Below are positions 14,860-24,000 of a stretch of 37,925 nucleotides of DNA, in pieces. Source of the DNA: a virus; IMG/VR virus record IMGVR_UViG_3300044678_002266, positions 1-37,925 of that record; one strand, 5' to 3'. Within the stretch, counting starts at the first letter, position 1, and each line of letters begins with the position of its first letter. A model generated the notes under the pieces. That model did not search any database and was not told the DNA's origin. It was given only the letters and a program-made list of their open reading frames with translations. The translations under genes were made by a program, and so were the position numbers.

Positions 14860-15194
14860 TGGCTATGGGCAAAAAGCAGGATATTGGTGACATTATCCGT
14901 GGTGCCATTGACGCTATGGGTAAGCCGAAGCGTCGTGTTGGACCAAGAGTTCCTGCGAAACAACAGATAACAGTTTCGGAACTGCGCCGCCGTAGGCAGA
15001 TGCCGAAGCGCAAAGGCGCAAAGTCCGATGAGGGCACTCAAGATTTGCGTGATGTCCCTTATAGTATGCGCCCAAGACCAAAGCGAACACAACCTAAGCG
15101 GCGCACCACACCAGAAACAAAAATGGCTCCTAGTTTGAGGCAGATGCCGAAACAAAAGCCCAAGGCTGCACCCAAACGAGGAGCGAAGTATTAA
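14859..15194 (+). CDS. Basic virion-cluster protein 2
   Basis: This 111-aa, very Lys/Arg/Pro-rich protein begins MAMGKKQDIGDIIRGAIDAMG and then appears disordered (PKRRVGPRVPAKQQ; KRTQPKRRTTPETK). Function is unknown. It begins with a TAATG overlap with the previous gene and ends with the same overlap with the next one. Confidence 0.6.
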   Translation: MAMGKKQDIGDIIRGAIDAMGKPKRRVGPRVPAKQQITVSELRRRRQMPKRKGAKSDEGTQDLRDVPYSMRPRPKRTQPKRRTTPETKMAPSLRQMPKQKPKAAPKRGAKY

Positions 15195-15415
15195 TGGCTA
15201 AGAAACCTGCTATTACTGGTTTGGCACGCCCACAAGGATTTTGGGATGATGCTGCTAAAGCCACTGCTAAGTTGTCTGCGCCAGTAGCCAAGAAGGTTGG
15301 TTCGCAGTTCGCACGAACTGCTACCAAGAAACGGGAAATGGCTAAGACAAGTCGTATGGCTAAGAAGCATATGGATGTTATGAAACAATCAGGAAAGAAT
15401 TGGAGCGGAAAATAA
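15194..15415 (+). CDS. Basic virion-cluster protein 3 (GLARP paralog a)
   Basis: This 73-aa basic protein begins with KPAITGLARPQGFWDDAAK, nearly the same as the start of the next gene product (KPAIGGLARPEGFLDD). The two therefore look like tandem duplicates sharing an N-terminal motif, perhaps a docking signal for the capsid or portal. It is coupled by TAATG on both sides. Confidence 0.65.
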   Translation: MAKKPAITGLARPQGFWDDAAKATAKLSAPVAKKVGSQFARTATKKREMAKTSRMAKKHMDVMKQSGKNWSGK

Positions 15416-15699
15416 TGGCTAAAGGTCGTAAACCAGCAATCGGCGGGCTTGCCCGCCCCGAAGGTTTTTTGGATGATGTGGTTCGTCCTGTTGTCCAAAA
15501 GGCTGCGAAGGCTGTTGCCAAAAAAACTTTGTCGTCACAAAGAATGGCAACATATACCAAATTTCCAGCGGACACAACTATGGGTCGTGCTATTCGCAGA
15601 AGCAAACAACCGAAAATGGAAAAAGTTGGTCGTAAGGCTTTAGACATTAGCATAGCAACTGCTGCTAAAGGTGCCCGCCGACGACCAAACCCTCGGTAA
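15415..15699 (+). CDS. Basic virion-cluster protein 4 (GLARP paralog b)
   Basis: This 94-aa protein begins MAKGRKPAIGGLARPEGF and continues with a Lys/Ala/Val-rich helix and an Arg-rich tail. It shares the A-I-x-G-L-A-R-P-x-G-F-x-D-D motif with its upstream neighbour. ATG at 15415 was chosen because it forms the same TAATG junction as the neighbouring genes. Confidence 0.65.
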   Translation: MAKGRKPAIGGLARPEGFLDDVVRPVVQKAAKAVAKKTLSSQRMATYTKFPADTTMGRAIRRSKQPKMEKVGRKALDISIATAAKGARRRPNPR

Positions 15700-15701
15700 T
15701 T

Positions 15702-16178
15702 ATGGCTAAGGGTCGTAAATCCCAAGGCATTAATTTGGACGACCTAATGAACTATTTGAGTTCTATGACGGGTCAATCCGAAATGCCGACTAACGCTGTT
15801 GGTGCGCAGGGGCGTAGCGGCATTAGGTCTTCTATTGGGGCTATAGATGAGTTGAACCGAGGCGTAGTGGATTTTGTGTCTCCGTTGACTGCTGATGAAC
15901 TTACTAGGTTGCGGGACTCTGGTCCCGACAAAAACATTGCCGCATCACTTGCTTTATTTGCCGCCCTATCCAAGACTCCACAAGCCCTCAGGGCAGCCAA
16001 AACAGCCTATAAGGGAGCCAAAACAGCCTATAGGGATACCAAGAGCCTATTTAAGGATAAACAGGCTCCTACGGGGTCTAGGACGCAGCCCAAGAGAACG
16101 GCTACGACTAGTATGAGCGGAACTATTAACGACGATATGGCTAGGTACGCAGCGTATCTGGCAGCAACTAGGAGATAA
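15702..16178 (+). CDS. Basic virion-cluster protein 5
   Basis: This 158-aa protein begins MAKGRKSQGINLDDLMNYL, sharing the first six residues with the preceding gene product. It has a helical middle (ADELTRLRDSGPDKNIAASL) and two imperfect repeats YKGAKTAYRDTK-like, ending in a basic tail. It lacks a clear Shine-Dalgarno, so coupling to the preceding gene is likely. Confidence 0.6.
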   Translation: MAKGRKSQGINLDDLMNYLSSMTGQSEMPTNAVGAQGRSGIRSSIGAIDELNRGVVDFVSPLTADELTRLRDSGPDKNIAASLALFAALSKTPQALRAAKTAYKGAKTAYRDTKSLFKDKQAPTGSRTQPKRTATTSMSGTINDDMARYAAYLAATRR

Positions 16179-16180
16179 TT

Positions 16181-16621
16181 ATGGCTAAAGCACCCAAGAA
16201 TATGCGTCGCCCAAAGAACATTTCTAAGGATGATTGGGACCGTATGGGTATGAAGCAAAAGGCGCAGCAACTTCAGAAGGCTGGCGAACTTGAAGGCTAC
16301 AGGGTTATGTCTAGGGGTGCTGGTCGTTTGGGGCACGCCTCTAAGTCCGCTAAGCGTGCTAGTGAAGCAAAAACTGTTGAAAAAAATATGCGTGGTATGG
16401 CTTCTAAGTTAAATGACCCTATGGTTCGTGCCGAGATGGGTGGACGCAACATTGTTCGCTATAACAAAAAACAAAACCGTGCTGGTATGGCTAAGGGTGT
16501 TACCAAGGCTGGTTCTGATGCTGCCATTAGTGCGTTGCGTAAGACTATTAAAGAGGCTTTGGATTTCACTAAGAGTGAGTTGGCTAAAAATGCCACTAGG
16601 GCTGCTAAGCGTCTGAAGTAA
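16181..16621 (+). CDS. Basic virion-cluster protein 6
   Basis: This 146-aa protein is Lys/Arg/Met-rich (MAKAPKNMRRPKNISKDDW; RNIVRYNKKQNRAGMAKG) with a helical C-terminus (ALRKTIKEALDFTKSELAKN). Function is unknown. It closes the run of basic proteins before the tail genes. A role in DNA condensation or as minor head proteins is inference from charge and location. Confidence 0.6.
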   Translation: MAKAPKNMRRPKNISKDDWDRMGMKQKAQQLQKAGELEGYRVMSRGAGRLGHASKSAKRASEAKTVEKNMRGMASKLNDPMVRAEMGGRNIVRYNKKQNRAGMAKGVTKAGSDAAISALRKTIKEALDFTKSELAKNATRAAKRLK

Positions 16622-16632
16622 CCTAGTTTTGC

Positions 16633-16652
16633 GGGTTTTGGGAACAAAACCC
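16633..16652 (+). repeat. 8-bp GGAA-tetraloop hairpin
   Basis: Arms GGGTTTTG and CAAAACCC close a GGAA (GNRA-type) loop and are followed by TTAATT. It sits 11 nt after the last basic-protein gene and 9 nt before the next ATG. It may be a weak terminator or RNA-stabilising element. Confidence 0.55.
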
Positions 16653-16661
16653 TTAATTGTG

Positions 16662-16844
16662 ATGAACAAGAGAACTTTTGTGAACGCTCAAGCCTATTAT
16701 GGTGACCCTGTTTCTGGGCAAAGACAACCCGCCGTAGAAGGGGCAGCCGTGCAGGCTGGAGGTGTCCCGTTTGAGGGTGACGCTGTTGTGTCCCAGCCTG
16801 CTCAGGTTTCTAAGGGGCGTAAAGTTAAACCTAAGGGGGTATAG
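16662..16844 (+). CDS. 60-aa protein before the tail adaptor
   Basis: This small protein begins MNKRTFVNAQAYYGDPVSGQ and is Gly/Val/Gln-rich with a basic end (SKGRKVKPKGV). It is not recognised. The start at 16662 lies just after a hairpin; no strong Shine-Dalgarno is seen. It ends 2 nt before the next GTG. Confidence 0.5.
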   Translation: MNKRTFVNAQAYYGDPVSGQRQPAVEGAAVQAGGVPFEGDAVVSQPAQVSKGRKVKPKGV

Positions 16845-16846
16845 TT

Positions 16847-17557
16847 GTGGCTTATCAGACGATGACCGCAACGGTGTTGCGGTCTACTGTGCGTGACATT
16901 ATTGATTTGGATGCCGAGGATTTGTCGGACAGTTTGCTAAATCTGTATATTCGTGACGGCTACTACAGGATTTTGGATTTGGAGAAACGGTGGAATTGGT
17001 TGGAAACCAGTTTTACTTTTAATACGGTTGCTGAACAGCGGGCTTATTCTATTGCGGCTTTTACTGCTGACCCTATTTCTCAGGTGAGTTCTGTGGTTGA
17101 TGGGACTGGGGTTGGTGCCCGTTTGGATATGATTGGTTTTGATATGGCTGAGGAAACTTATATCGGGTCTTATGATGTGAGTGGTGAACCGTTGTTTTAT
17201 GCGGTTTGGCAGGGTTCTATTCATTTGTTTCCTAAGCCGAACAATGTGCGCACTTTGTCTGTGCGTGGTTATCGTGAGCCGATTGATTGGCAAACTTCGG
17301 GTGGTGCCGTGGATGCGGCACCCAGTTTGCATTTCCCTTTGGCGTATTATGCGTGTAGCCGAATATATCAAAAACTTGAGGACGCACAAATGGCTGCTGT
17401 TTATAAGCAGGCGTTTGATGAGGGTGTTTCTCTAGCCCGTCAAAACATTATGAAACCTACTAGCCACGGTCAGTTGATTATGGCGCACGGTCAAACCAAG
17501 GGTCGTCCTACTCTCAATGGTTGGGTTAACAGGTTGGGTCGGCAACTCGGTAACTAA
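16847..17557 (+). CDS. Head-tail adaptor, T7 gp11-like (tail tubular A)
   Basis: This 236-aa protein resembles podovirus adaptor proteins: an N-terminal helix with LLNLYIRDGYYRILDLEKRW, then WLETSFTF and beta-rich segments (IHLFPKPNNVRTLSVRGYREP), and a C-terminal helical part with FPLAYYACSRIYQKLEDAQMA. Such proteins join the portal to the nozzle. The GTG has AAGGGGG upstream, and the stop overlaps the nozzle ATG (TAATG). Confidence 0.8.
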   Translation: MAYQTMTATVLRSTVRDIIDLDAEDLSDSLLNLYIRDGYYRILDLEKRWNWLETSFTFNTVAEQRAYSIAAFTADPISQVSSVVDGTGVGARLDMIGFDMAEETYIGSYDVSGEPLFYAVWQGSIHLFPKPNNVRTLSVRGYREPIDWQTSGGAVDAAPSLHFPLAYYACSRIYQKLEDAQMAAVYKQAFDEGVSLARQNIMKPTSHGQLIMAHGQTKGRPTLNGWVNRLGRQLGN

Positions 17558-19167
17558 TGTCTCAATTACAAGTTTATCAGCAGCAGGATTTTACGGGTGG
17601 GTTGAACTTCCGTGCTGACCAGTTTCAGTTGGCTGATAACGAATCGCCTAAGATGCAGAATGTTGAAATTGACCCTAGGGGTGGCGTATTCAGTCGTGGG
17701 GGTTATGAGCGTATTAATGAGACTGCTGTTTCGGGGACTTGGTCGCCGAAGCGGTTGCATAAATTTACGGGGGCTACGCCCCGTATTATGTTGTCTACTG
17801 GTTCTCGGGTGTATCAGTCAACTGGCGGCAATTTTTCTGTATTGCAGTATTCGTCTGGCAACGACATAGTTGTTTCGTATGGGTATGGTGCTTCGTTTGC
17901 TAACTGGGGTAGCGATTTGTATATTGCTACTGGTGCTGCGGGTGCAGGGTCGTATAGTTGGGTTTCGTCTGCGCCTTATGCGACGGCAATTAATGTTTTG
18001 ACTTCTTCGCATTATAATAACAATTATAATTCTCCTGCCGCTAACTATTTCCCTAAGGCTAATTTGTTGATGGTTCACGCAAACAAAATGTTTGCGGCTG
18101 GGGTAAACATTAGTAGTGTTGATTATCCGAATCGTTTATATTGGTCGCACGAGGACTCCCCAAAGGATTGGGCTGAGGATGATTATATTGATATTGTTGG
18201 TGGGGGCAACGGTATTACTGGTTTGTCTGTTGTTAACGGTTCTCTAGTTATTTTTAAGCCAAGTTCTATATATATTTTGTTGGGATATTCGTCATCCGAT
18301 TTTAGGTTGGTTCAGTTGTCGGGGCATTTGGGTGCCCCGCATCCTTTGGCTATTGTCAATTCGGATTCCTCCGTATACTTCTATAGCAACCCTGAAGGGT
18401 TGTTTTCTTTTGATGGTTCTCGGATGGTTGATTTGTTTGACAATATTCGTCCGTCTACTGACTTGAATGAGTTTAATTTGTCTGCACCTAATGCGGTTAC
18501 TTTGTCGTGGGTTGGGCATCGTCTTTGGATGTCTGCTCCCTATAGCAAAAACACTACGGTAACTGACCCGAAGGTTAATTTTGTGTTTGACCCATCTATT
18601 GGTCAAGGTGGTGCTTTTACCATGTTTGAGTCTGCTGACGGTTTCGGGTTGGTTGGTGGCTGCGACTTTGAGGACACTTCTAGTAACAACATTTATTTGA
18701 TGATTCATCCGACACAACCTAGAGTTTTGCAGGTTGATAAATATAATTTGGATGCAGATAACATTACTGGTACACCTGCATCGTTTTCTAGTTATTATCG
18801 CACGAAGTGGTTTGATGGCGGTTCGTATATGCAGAAAAAAATGTTTCGTCGTCCCGACATTGTAACGAAAGAGCCGTCTACGAGTACGGTTATTAATGTT
18901 AAGGTGTTTCACGATTTTGAGGAGGGTGATGGCACTGAACGAAAGAACTTTGATTTGACTTTGACCCCTAGTGCTGCGGGACTTATTTATGGTTCTGGTT
19001 TGTGGGGCGAATTGTGGGGTTCTGGTGCAGCGAGTTCGGTTGTGGCAACTGGACGCAATTTGGGTTTGGCTAGGTGTATACAACTTCAGTTCACTGGTCC
19101 CTCATCCCAGTTTTGGGGCATAAACAGTATCGGATACAAATATCAAGGCAGGAGAGTAAAAGGATAA
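17557..19167 (+). CDS. Tail nozzle protein, T7 gp12-like (tail tubular B)
   Basis: This 536-aa protein starts QDFTGGLNFRADQFQLADNE followed by PRGGVFSRGGYERI, the typical N-terminal pattern of podovirus nozzle or stopper proteins, and continues as a beta-propeller-like, aromatic-rich chain (VYFYSNPEGLFSFDGSRM; RLYWSHEDSPKDWAEDDY). It forms the distal tube through which DNA exits. Its place right after the adaptor supports this. Confidence 0.82.
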   Translation: MSQLQVYQQQDFTGGLNFRADQFQLADNESPKMQNVEIDPRGGVFSRGGYERINETAVSGTWSPKRLHKFTGATPRIMLSTGSRVYQSTGGNFSVLQYSSGNDIVVSYGYGASFANWGSDLYIATGAAGAGSYSWVSSAPYATAINVLTSSHYNNNYNSPAANYFPKANLLMVHANKMFAAGVNISSVDYPNRLYWSHEDSPKDWAEDDYIDIVGGGNGITGLSVVNGSLVIFKPSSIYILLGYSSSDFRLVQLSGHLGAPHPLAIVNSDSSVYFYSNPEGLFSFDGSRMVDLFDNIRPSTDLNEFNLSAPNAVTLSWVGHRLWMSAPYSKNTTVTDPKVNFVFDPSIGQGGAFTMFESADGFGLVGGCDFEDTSSNNIYLMIHPTQPRVLQVDKYNLDADNITGTPASFSSYYRTKWFDGGSYMQKKMFRRPDIVTKEPSTSTVINVKVFHDFEEGDGTERKNFDLTLTPSAAGLIYGSGLWGELWGSGAASSVVATGRNLGLARCIQLQFTGPSSQFWGINSIGYKYQGRRVKG

Positions 19168-19400
19168 TGGCTACTTTATCAATTCCAAACACATTCATCA
19201 ACGGCACAACTGCTGTTGCTACTGAGGTGAACGCAAACTTTACGGCGGTTAAAACTTTCGCTGAAGGTATTTCTGCTGGAACAAACCTAGATGATGGGTC
19301 TATCGTTTTTTCTAAACTGGATGCTGGTGTTACTACTTCTTTGTTGGCTACTGCTGGCGAATCTTCGCAAATTATTTTGGGTTCTCAGGTGTTTGCGTAA
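19167..19400 (+). CDS. Small fibre/structural protein
   Basis: This 77-aa protein contains PNTFINGTTAVATEVNANFT followed by VKTFAEGI, a block frequent in phage tail-fibre and baseplate-like proteins (recalled). It lies right after the nozzle gene with a TAATG overlap, so it may be a fibre or nozzle-cap accessory. The longer upstream frame was rejected because it overlaps the nozzle gene without a Shine-Dalgarno. Confidence 0.65.
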   Translation: MATLSIPNTFINGTTAVATEVNANFTAVKTFAEGISAGTNLDDGSIVFSKLDAGVTTSLLATAGESSQIILGSQVFA

Positions 19401-19555
19401 TGCGTCAACCTTTTCAACTTCCTGCAATTAACGCTCTTGTCTCCGCCGACAAAGATGTGTTGCGTCAAGTGTTGACGCAACTTGTTGCCGAGTTGAATGA
19501 GTTGCGTAGACAGGTGGATTCGTTGCGTTCTGTTTCAGGAAAGGGAGGTTACTAA
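19400..19555 (+). CDS. 51-aa coiled-coil mini-protein
   Basis: An ATG sharing an A with the upstream TAA opens a 51-codon frame. The region VLRQVLTQLVAELNELRRQV has regular hydrophobic spacing for a coiled coil and is followed by DSLRSVSGKGGY. The next gene starts 2 nt after its stop. It contains one copy of the TTGTCTCCGC 10-mer (19437-19446). Perfect fit in the gene train makes it convincing despite its size. Confidence 0.7.
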   Translation: MRQPFQLPAINALVSADKDVLRQVLTQLVAELNELRRQVDSLRSVSGKGGY

Positions 19556-19557
19556 TT

Positions 19558-19968
19558 ATGGCTGGATTGGCTGGTGCCAAGGCTAGACGGCAACGACTTA
19601 GCGAGTCGTTGGCTAATCAACAGGCTGCCACTATGGGGCAAATGCGTGGTAAGCGCAACATTCAGGACATTACCCGTAATTATACGGAGCAGTTTCGTCC
19701 GATGCAGGAATCTTATGGTGTTCGTGGTTTTGGTGGACCCAATGTTAAGAGCGGTGTTCGTCGTCGGGGTTTGGCTAGGTTTGCGGAGACACTGCAACGG
19801 GAGTTGGGTCGTGAAACCGAAAATATGCAAACAGAATTAAATAGCATTGCGGCTATGGAGGCTGGGCAGCAGACTAGTTTGGACTCGTATCTGAACGAAC
19901 TGCAGTTATCCAAGGCGCAGCAGATTATGGCTGATGCTGCGGCTTTGCGTGAGTTTCAGGGCTATTAG
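19558..19968 (+). CDS. Internal/ejection-type virion protein A
   Basis: This 136-aa protein is helical and basic at its N-terminus (AGLAGAKARRQRLSESLANQ) with a central RGFGGPNVKSGVRRRGLARF and a long C-terminal helix (ALREFQGY end). Location between nozzle and the two large internal proteins suggests an ejected core protein. A specific family was not recognised. AGGGAGG upstream acts as its Shine-Dalgarno. Confidence 0.55.
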   Translation: MAGLAGAKARRQRLSESLANQQAATMGQMRGKRNIQDITRNYTEQFRPMQESYGVRGFGGPNVKSGVRRRGLARFAETLQRELGRETENMQTELNSIAAMEAGQQTSLDSYLNELQLSKAQQIMADAAALREFQGY

Positions 19969-19988
19969 GAACAGAATCGGTATAGGTG

Positions 19989-21062
19989 ATGGCTAAGAAT
20001 CCCCAAAAACGCAAAGCGTCAATTGGCTCGTTGACTCCAGCCCAACAGAAAGCGTTTCAGGCTCAGTTAGACCTTCAAGAGCGTGTCCTTAAAATGGCTA
20101 CTGCTCAGGCTGACCGTGAGCAACAAGCCTACGAGTCCAGTATTGCCCGCCAGCAGGAAAGGGCTGAGCGTGAAGCACAGTTTAATGCGCTGAACGAAGT
20201 TGCCAAAATTTATTCTGGTCAGGCAGGAAAATATGGTAAACAGTTTGATGATTATTCGTCCGCTGCTACTGGAACAAGAGATGCGGCTTTGCGCCAATTA
20301 ATGGAATCAGCGGGTCGTAGCGAAAAAGCAATTACTGGTGCCGAAACTGATACATTGGCTAATTTGATTGCAACGAAAGCATATCGTGATATTCCAGTGC
20401 TTGAGTTGGGGCAGCAGCAAAATCCGTTGTTGGCTGGGTTGGCTGCCGAAGGTGCGTCAACGGCTGGTGTTGAACAGCAGTCCGCACAGGATGCCCAAAT
20501 TGCTGCACAGTTGGCTGCTATGACTCGTGGTGCCATGGGGCAATTAAATCTCGGTGAGGAAAATTATCTTAAGGCGTTACAGAACGCTGTGCGTTATGAG
20601 GGCGGTCTTGCCCGTCAAGATTTGGCTGGTCGCCAGTTTGGCATACGCCAAGGTATCGGTTCGGAATATGACCAGTTGGCTCAACGGATTGCCCAGCAGC
20701 GTTTGGAGTCTGTGTCTGGTGCTGAAAGCAAGTCTGCGGAAGCGTTGGCGCAAGCCCAAGGCTTCGCACCCATTGAAGAAGGTGAGGCTCCTGCGGCGTT
20801 TGATTATAATGCGGCTTTGGAAAATGCTCGCCGACTGGCAATGCAGCAAGTCAACAAGTCTTTGCCATTTAGAAGTAGCGGCAATAAGACTCCGACTACG
20901 AATGTTTCTCAGCCAACTGGTTTGGGTAGGGTTTCTGATTTGTTTGGCAAAGTTACTGTTCCGTATCAGAAATTGCCCAAGGGTGCAACATTGACCGACC
21001 AACAAATTAAACGCCTAGCGGAGGCACAGGATATTCAGGCACTTCGTCAACGAGGTTTGTAA
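19989..21062 (+). CDS. Internal/ejection-type virion protein B
   Basis: This 357-aa protein is Ala/Gln/Glu-rich and largely helical (QLDLQERVLKMATAQADREQ; ERAEREAQFNALNEVAKIY), with a Lys-rich start and a C-terminal flexible part. Such composition is typical of podovirus internal virion proteins that leave the capsid with the DNA. The ATG at 19989 follows a weak AGG; GTG at 19986 is the alternative. Confidence 0.6.
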   Translation: MAKNPQKRKASIGSLTPAQQKAFQAQLDLQERVLKMATAQADREQQAYESSIARQQERAEREAQFNALNEVAKIYSGQAGKYGKQFDDYSSAATGTRDAALRQLMESAGRSEKAITGAETDTLANLIATKAYRDIPVLELGQQQNPLLAGLAAEGASTAGVEQQSAQDAQIAAQLAAMTRGAMGQLNLGEENYLKALQNAVRYEGGLARQDLAGRQFGIRQGIGSEYDQLAQRIAQQRLESVSGAESKSAEALAQAQGFAPIEEGEAPAAFDYNAALENARRLAMQQVNKSLPFRSSGNKTPTTNVSQPTGLGRVSDLFGKVTVPYQKLPKGATLTDQQIKRLAEAQDIQALRQRGL

Positions 21063-21065
21063 CCC

Positions 21066-24000
21066 GTGGCAGTAGTCCCTAGTCCTTTTAGTAAGACGAG
21101 TGGCGGTAATCAGCCGATTCCGCCACGACCTCCCAGTCCAGAACAAACCGCTAGTCAGCGGCGTGCTAAAGAGTTTTTGGAATTGGATAAGAGTGTTGAT
21201 TCGGCTATTCAGCGTGTTCGGGCGCAACCGCCCGAACGAATGTCCGAAAAGGAAAAACAGTTAGTAATAGCAGAAATTGAAAAGTTGGCAAAGACAGGCA
21301 AGAGTACGGCTGAGTTGCCTGAGTTTAATCGTTTTGCTAAGTTGACTGGGGTAGCCAAGTCGGTTGCTTCTGCTGTCATTGCACCGTTTTCTCCTAAGTA
21401 TAATCAGGTTAGCGATGTAGCAGCGAAAGCATTTAGAGGGGTTACTCGTGTTGGTCAGTCTGCAATTAAAGAAGGTGTTGCAGATGTTCGTGTTTCGCAG
21501 GGTATGGACCCATTTCAGTTGCAGGATGCGTTGTCTTTTCTGGGTGCTGGACAGTTTTCTCCCGCTGGTCTGATTCAGAAAGGCGCAGAAAAGATTGGTG
21601 TTTATGACAGCAAACTTGACCCAAAACTTAAGGCTGCGTTAGACAAACAGGGCAAGGCAATGAAGGATGATTATAAGCCTTCGTTTAAGCAGTTTGTTTC
21701 TCAAGTTGCTGATTCTGATTGGAAATATAAGAATACGGCAACGGCAGCAGCCGTTAGAGAAACTAATCCGATTGTTGGTTTTGCTTCGGAGTTGGGTGTT
21801 GATATTGTTGCAGACCCAACGACTTATATAACTGGTATTGGAAATGTAAAATATATTGGGCGTGCTGGCAAGTTAGCACTTGCCCAAAGGTTGATGACTA
21901 CTGAAAAAGTTGCACAATATCCGCAATTGGCTGGTAGAACGCAGGATATTATTCGTTTTGGTCAGAATGCACCAATCCCAGGATTTAAGGACATTCTTAA
22001 GGCTGAAGGCATTGAGACTGGTGTACGAGTATTGGGAAATATCGTTAAGGGCAGTGAGCGTGTTTCTAAGCCCGCTGGTCTTGCTGTTTCGGCTACTTGG
22101 GAAAGTATGATGGACCTTGCGACCAAGATTAGAAGCACAGAGAAGTTGTCTAATTCGCCTGCCAGCCGTTCGTTTATGATTGATGCTGGTCGCATGACCA
22201 AGGGCGCGTATCGTGTAGATGACGCTACGGCATTACAGCAAGTTGCGAATTGGTCTGCCCGTCAATACGCCAAAGGTTGGACACCATCTTTTGCTCGTAA
22301 GTATTCCGCCGAAATAGCAAAAACGGTTGATGCTGCACGAGCGCAGGGTCTTGGCGATGATTTGGCTGATTTGGTAGAGCGTGCAAATCCAGACAATTTT
22401 GCTGGCAAAGTTATTTTTGATTCGTTGCCAACACCGCAACAAGACCTTGTTCGGGAGTATTTGGATTGGCAAAACAAGATTTATAAAGAAACCGAATCGG
22501 TTTATAAGAAGTTTGGTGTTGACTTTGGCACCGATGTTGCAGATTTCTCATTTGTGGAAAATTATATTTTCCACAAACTAAGCAAAGAGGCTGCCGATTT
22601 TATTGCACAAAACACTGGCAAAACAAGCCGATTCAGTAAATTCTTTGATGGTGGGCTTGATGTTGCCGACATCACGGACTTGTCTGCGCCATTGCGTTTC
22701 CGCAAGTATCGCAAAGGCAGCGAATTCATGGGCGAGGAAGTCAAAGAGGGAACTATTCGTGAACTCAACGAAATCTTTAAGCGTCAAACTGGCACCGATA
22801 TTAAGTTTTTTGAGACTGATATCGGTCAGATTGCGGAATCATATTCATATTCGTTGGCTAAAATGCAGGGTCGTGAACGGTATATTCGCCGCTTGATGGA
22901 TTATGGGGATGTTGGCGCAGCCAAACTGTTGGACAAAACTATTCCAGACCCCGTTCTCCGAGCGGCAACAAAAACGGAAATTGACAAATGGCTTGAGGTT
23001 CGCAATACTGTTCGTGGCAGTTTGGCACGAGGTATGAATGACTTGAAGCAGGTCGTTCGTCGTGGAATCAACGATGCTCAAAACATCGTTGATGGTAACC
23101 TTCGCAAACTTGGTACACCAACCACCAAAGGAACTAATCAACTTGCACGAGAAAAGATTATTCGTCGTATTGAGGAGTTGCAGGATAACATTGTTAAGTT
23201 GCGTGACAAAGCCGAGACTGTTGGCGTAGACAGGCGGGGAGAGTTTGATACGATAAACTCTGGGTTGTTGCAGAATTTGCAGAACCTTAAACTTAGTTTG
23301 CAAAATGGAACTGAGGAACTGGACGAAATTCTGTTGGGTCTTAAAACGACCTATCAGGCTATGTATCCGAATAAGACGAATATTCCTGACGACATTGATA
23401 TTTTGGCTGACCGAATTATGGCTGTAAAGGGTATTCCTTCTTCTCGTGAGGGTAGGGCTATTAATACGCAGATTAATGCTTTGCGTGCACAATTGTCTGA
23501 TTTGTCTCCGTCTAGCGAGGAGGCAACGGAGTTGGGTGCTGAGATTGCACGCCTGAAGGATTTGGATAACGGGTTCCGTGTTGCTTCCGAATATAGGGCT
23601 GCGCAGGATTATGCGCCTGATAACGGGTTCTTGTTTATTTCTGGTCGTGAAATGGCTGAAACGGATGAGATGCAGATTGGTGTAAAGTTGTTGCGCACTA
23701 GCGCAAATGGTTTGCCTGACCCGAATGATGTTATGGCTGTGCGTGTGTTTGGCAACGACGAATTAATTGATACTCGTACTACTGGTGGTGTTGCTAGGAC
23801 TTTTGGTGTGTTTGATTTTGGTGACGGTTTGCTTGACCAAATGGATTTGGCTGGAATAGACGCTGCTCCGCTGCGAGATGGTTTGGATGCTGTGCGTGTT
23901 GGGTTGCCGATTGACCCAGAGTTGGAACAAGCGTTCCCTGAGGTTGCTGATTTGATTAAGTTGCTTGAAGGCAATACTGCGAGAGAAATTTTGCCGTATG

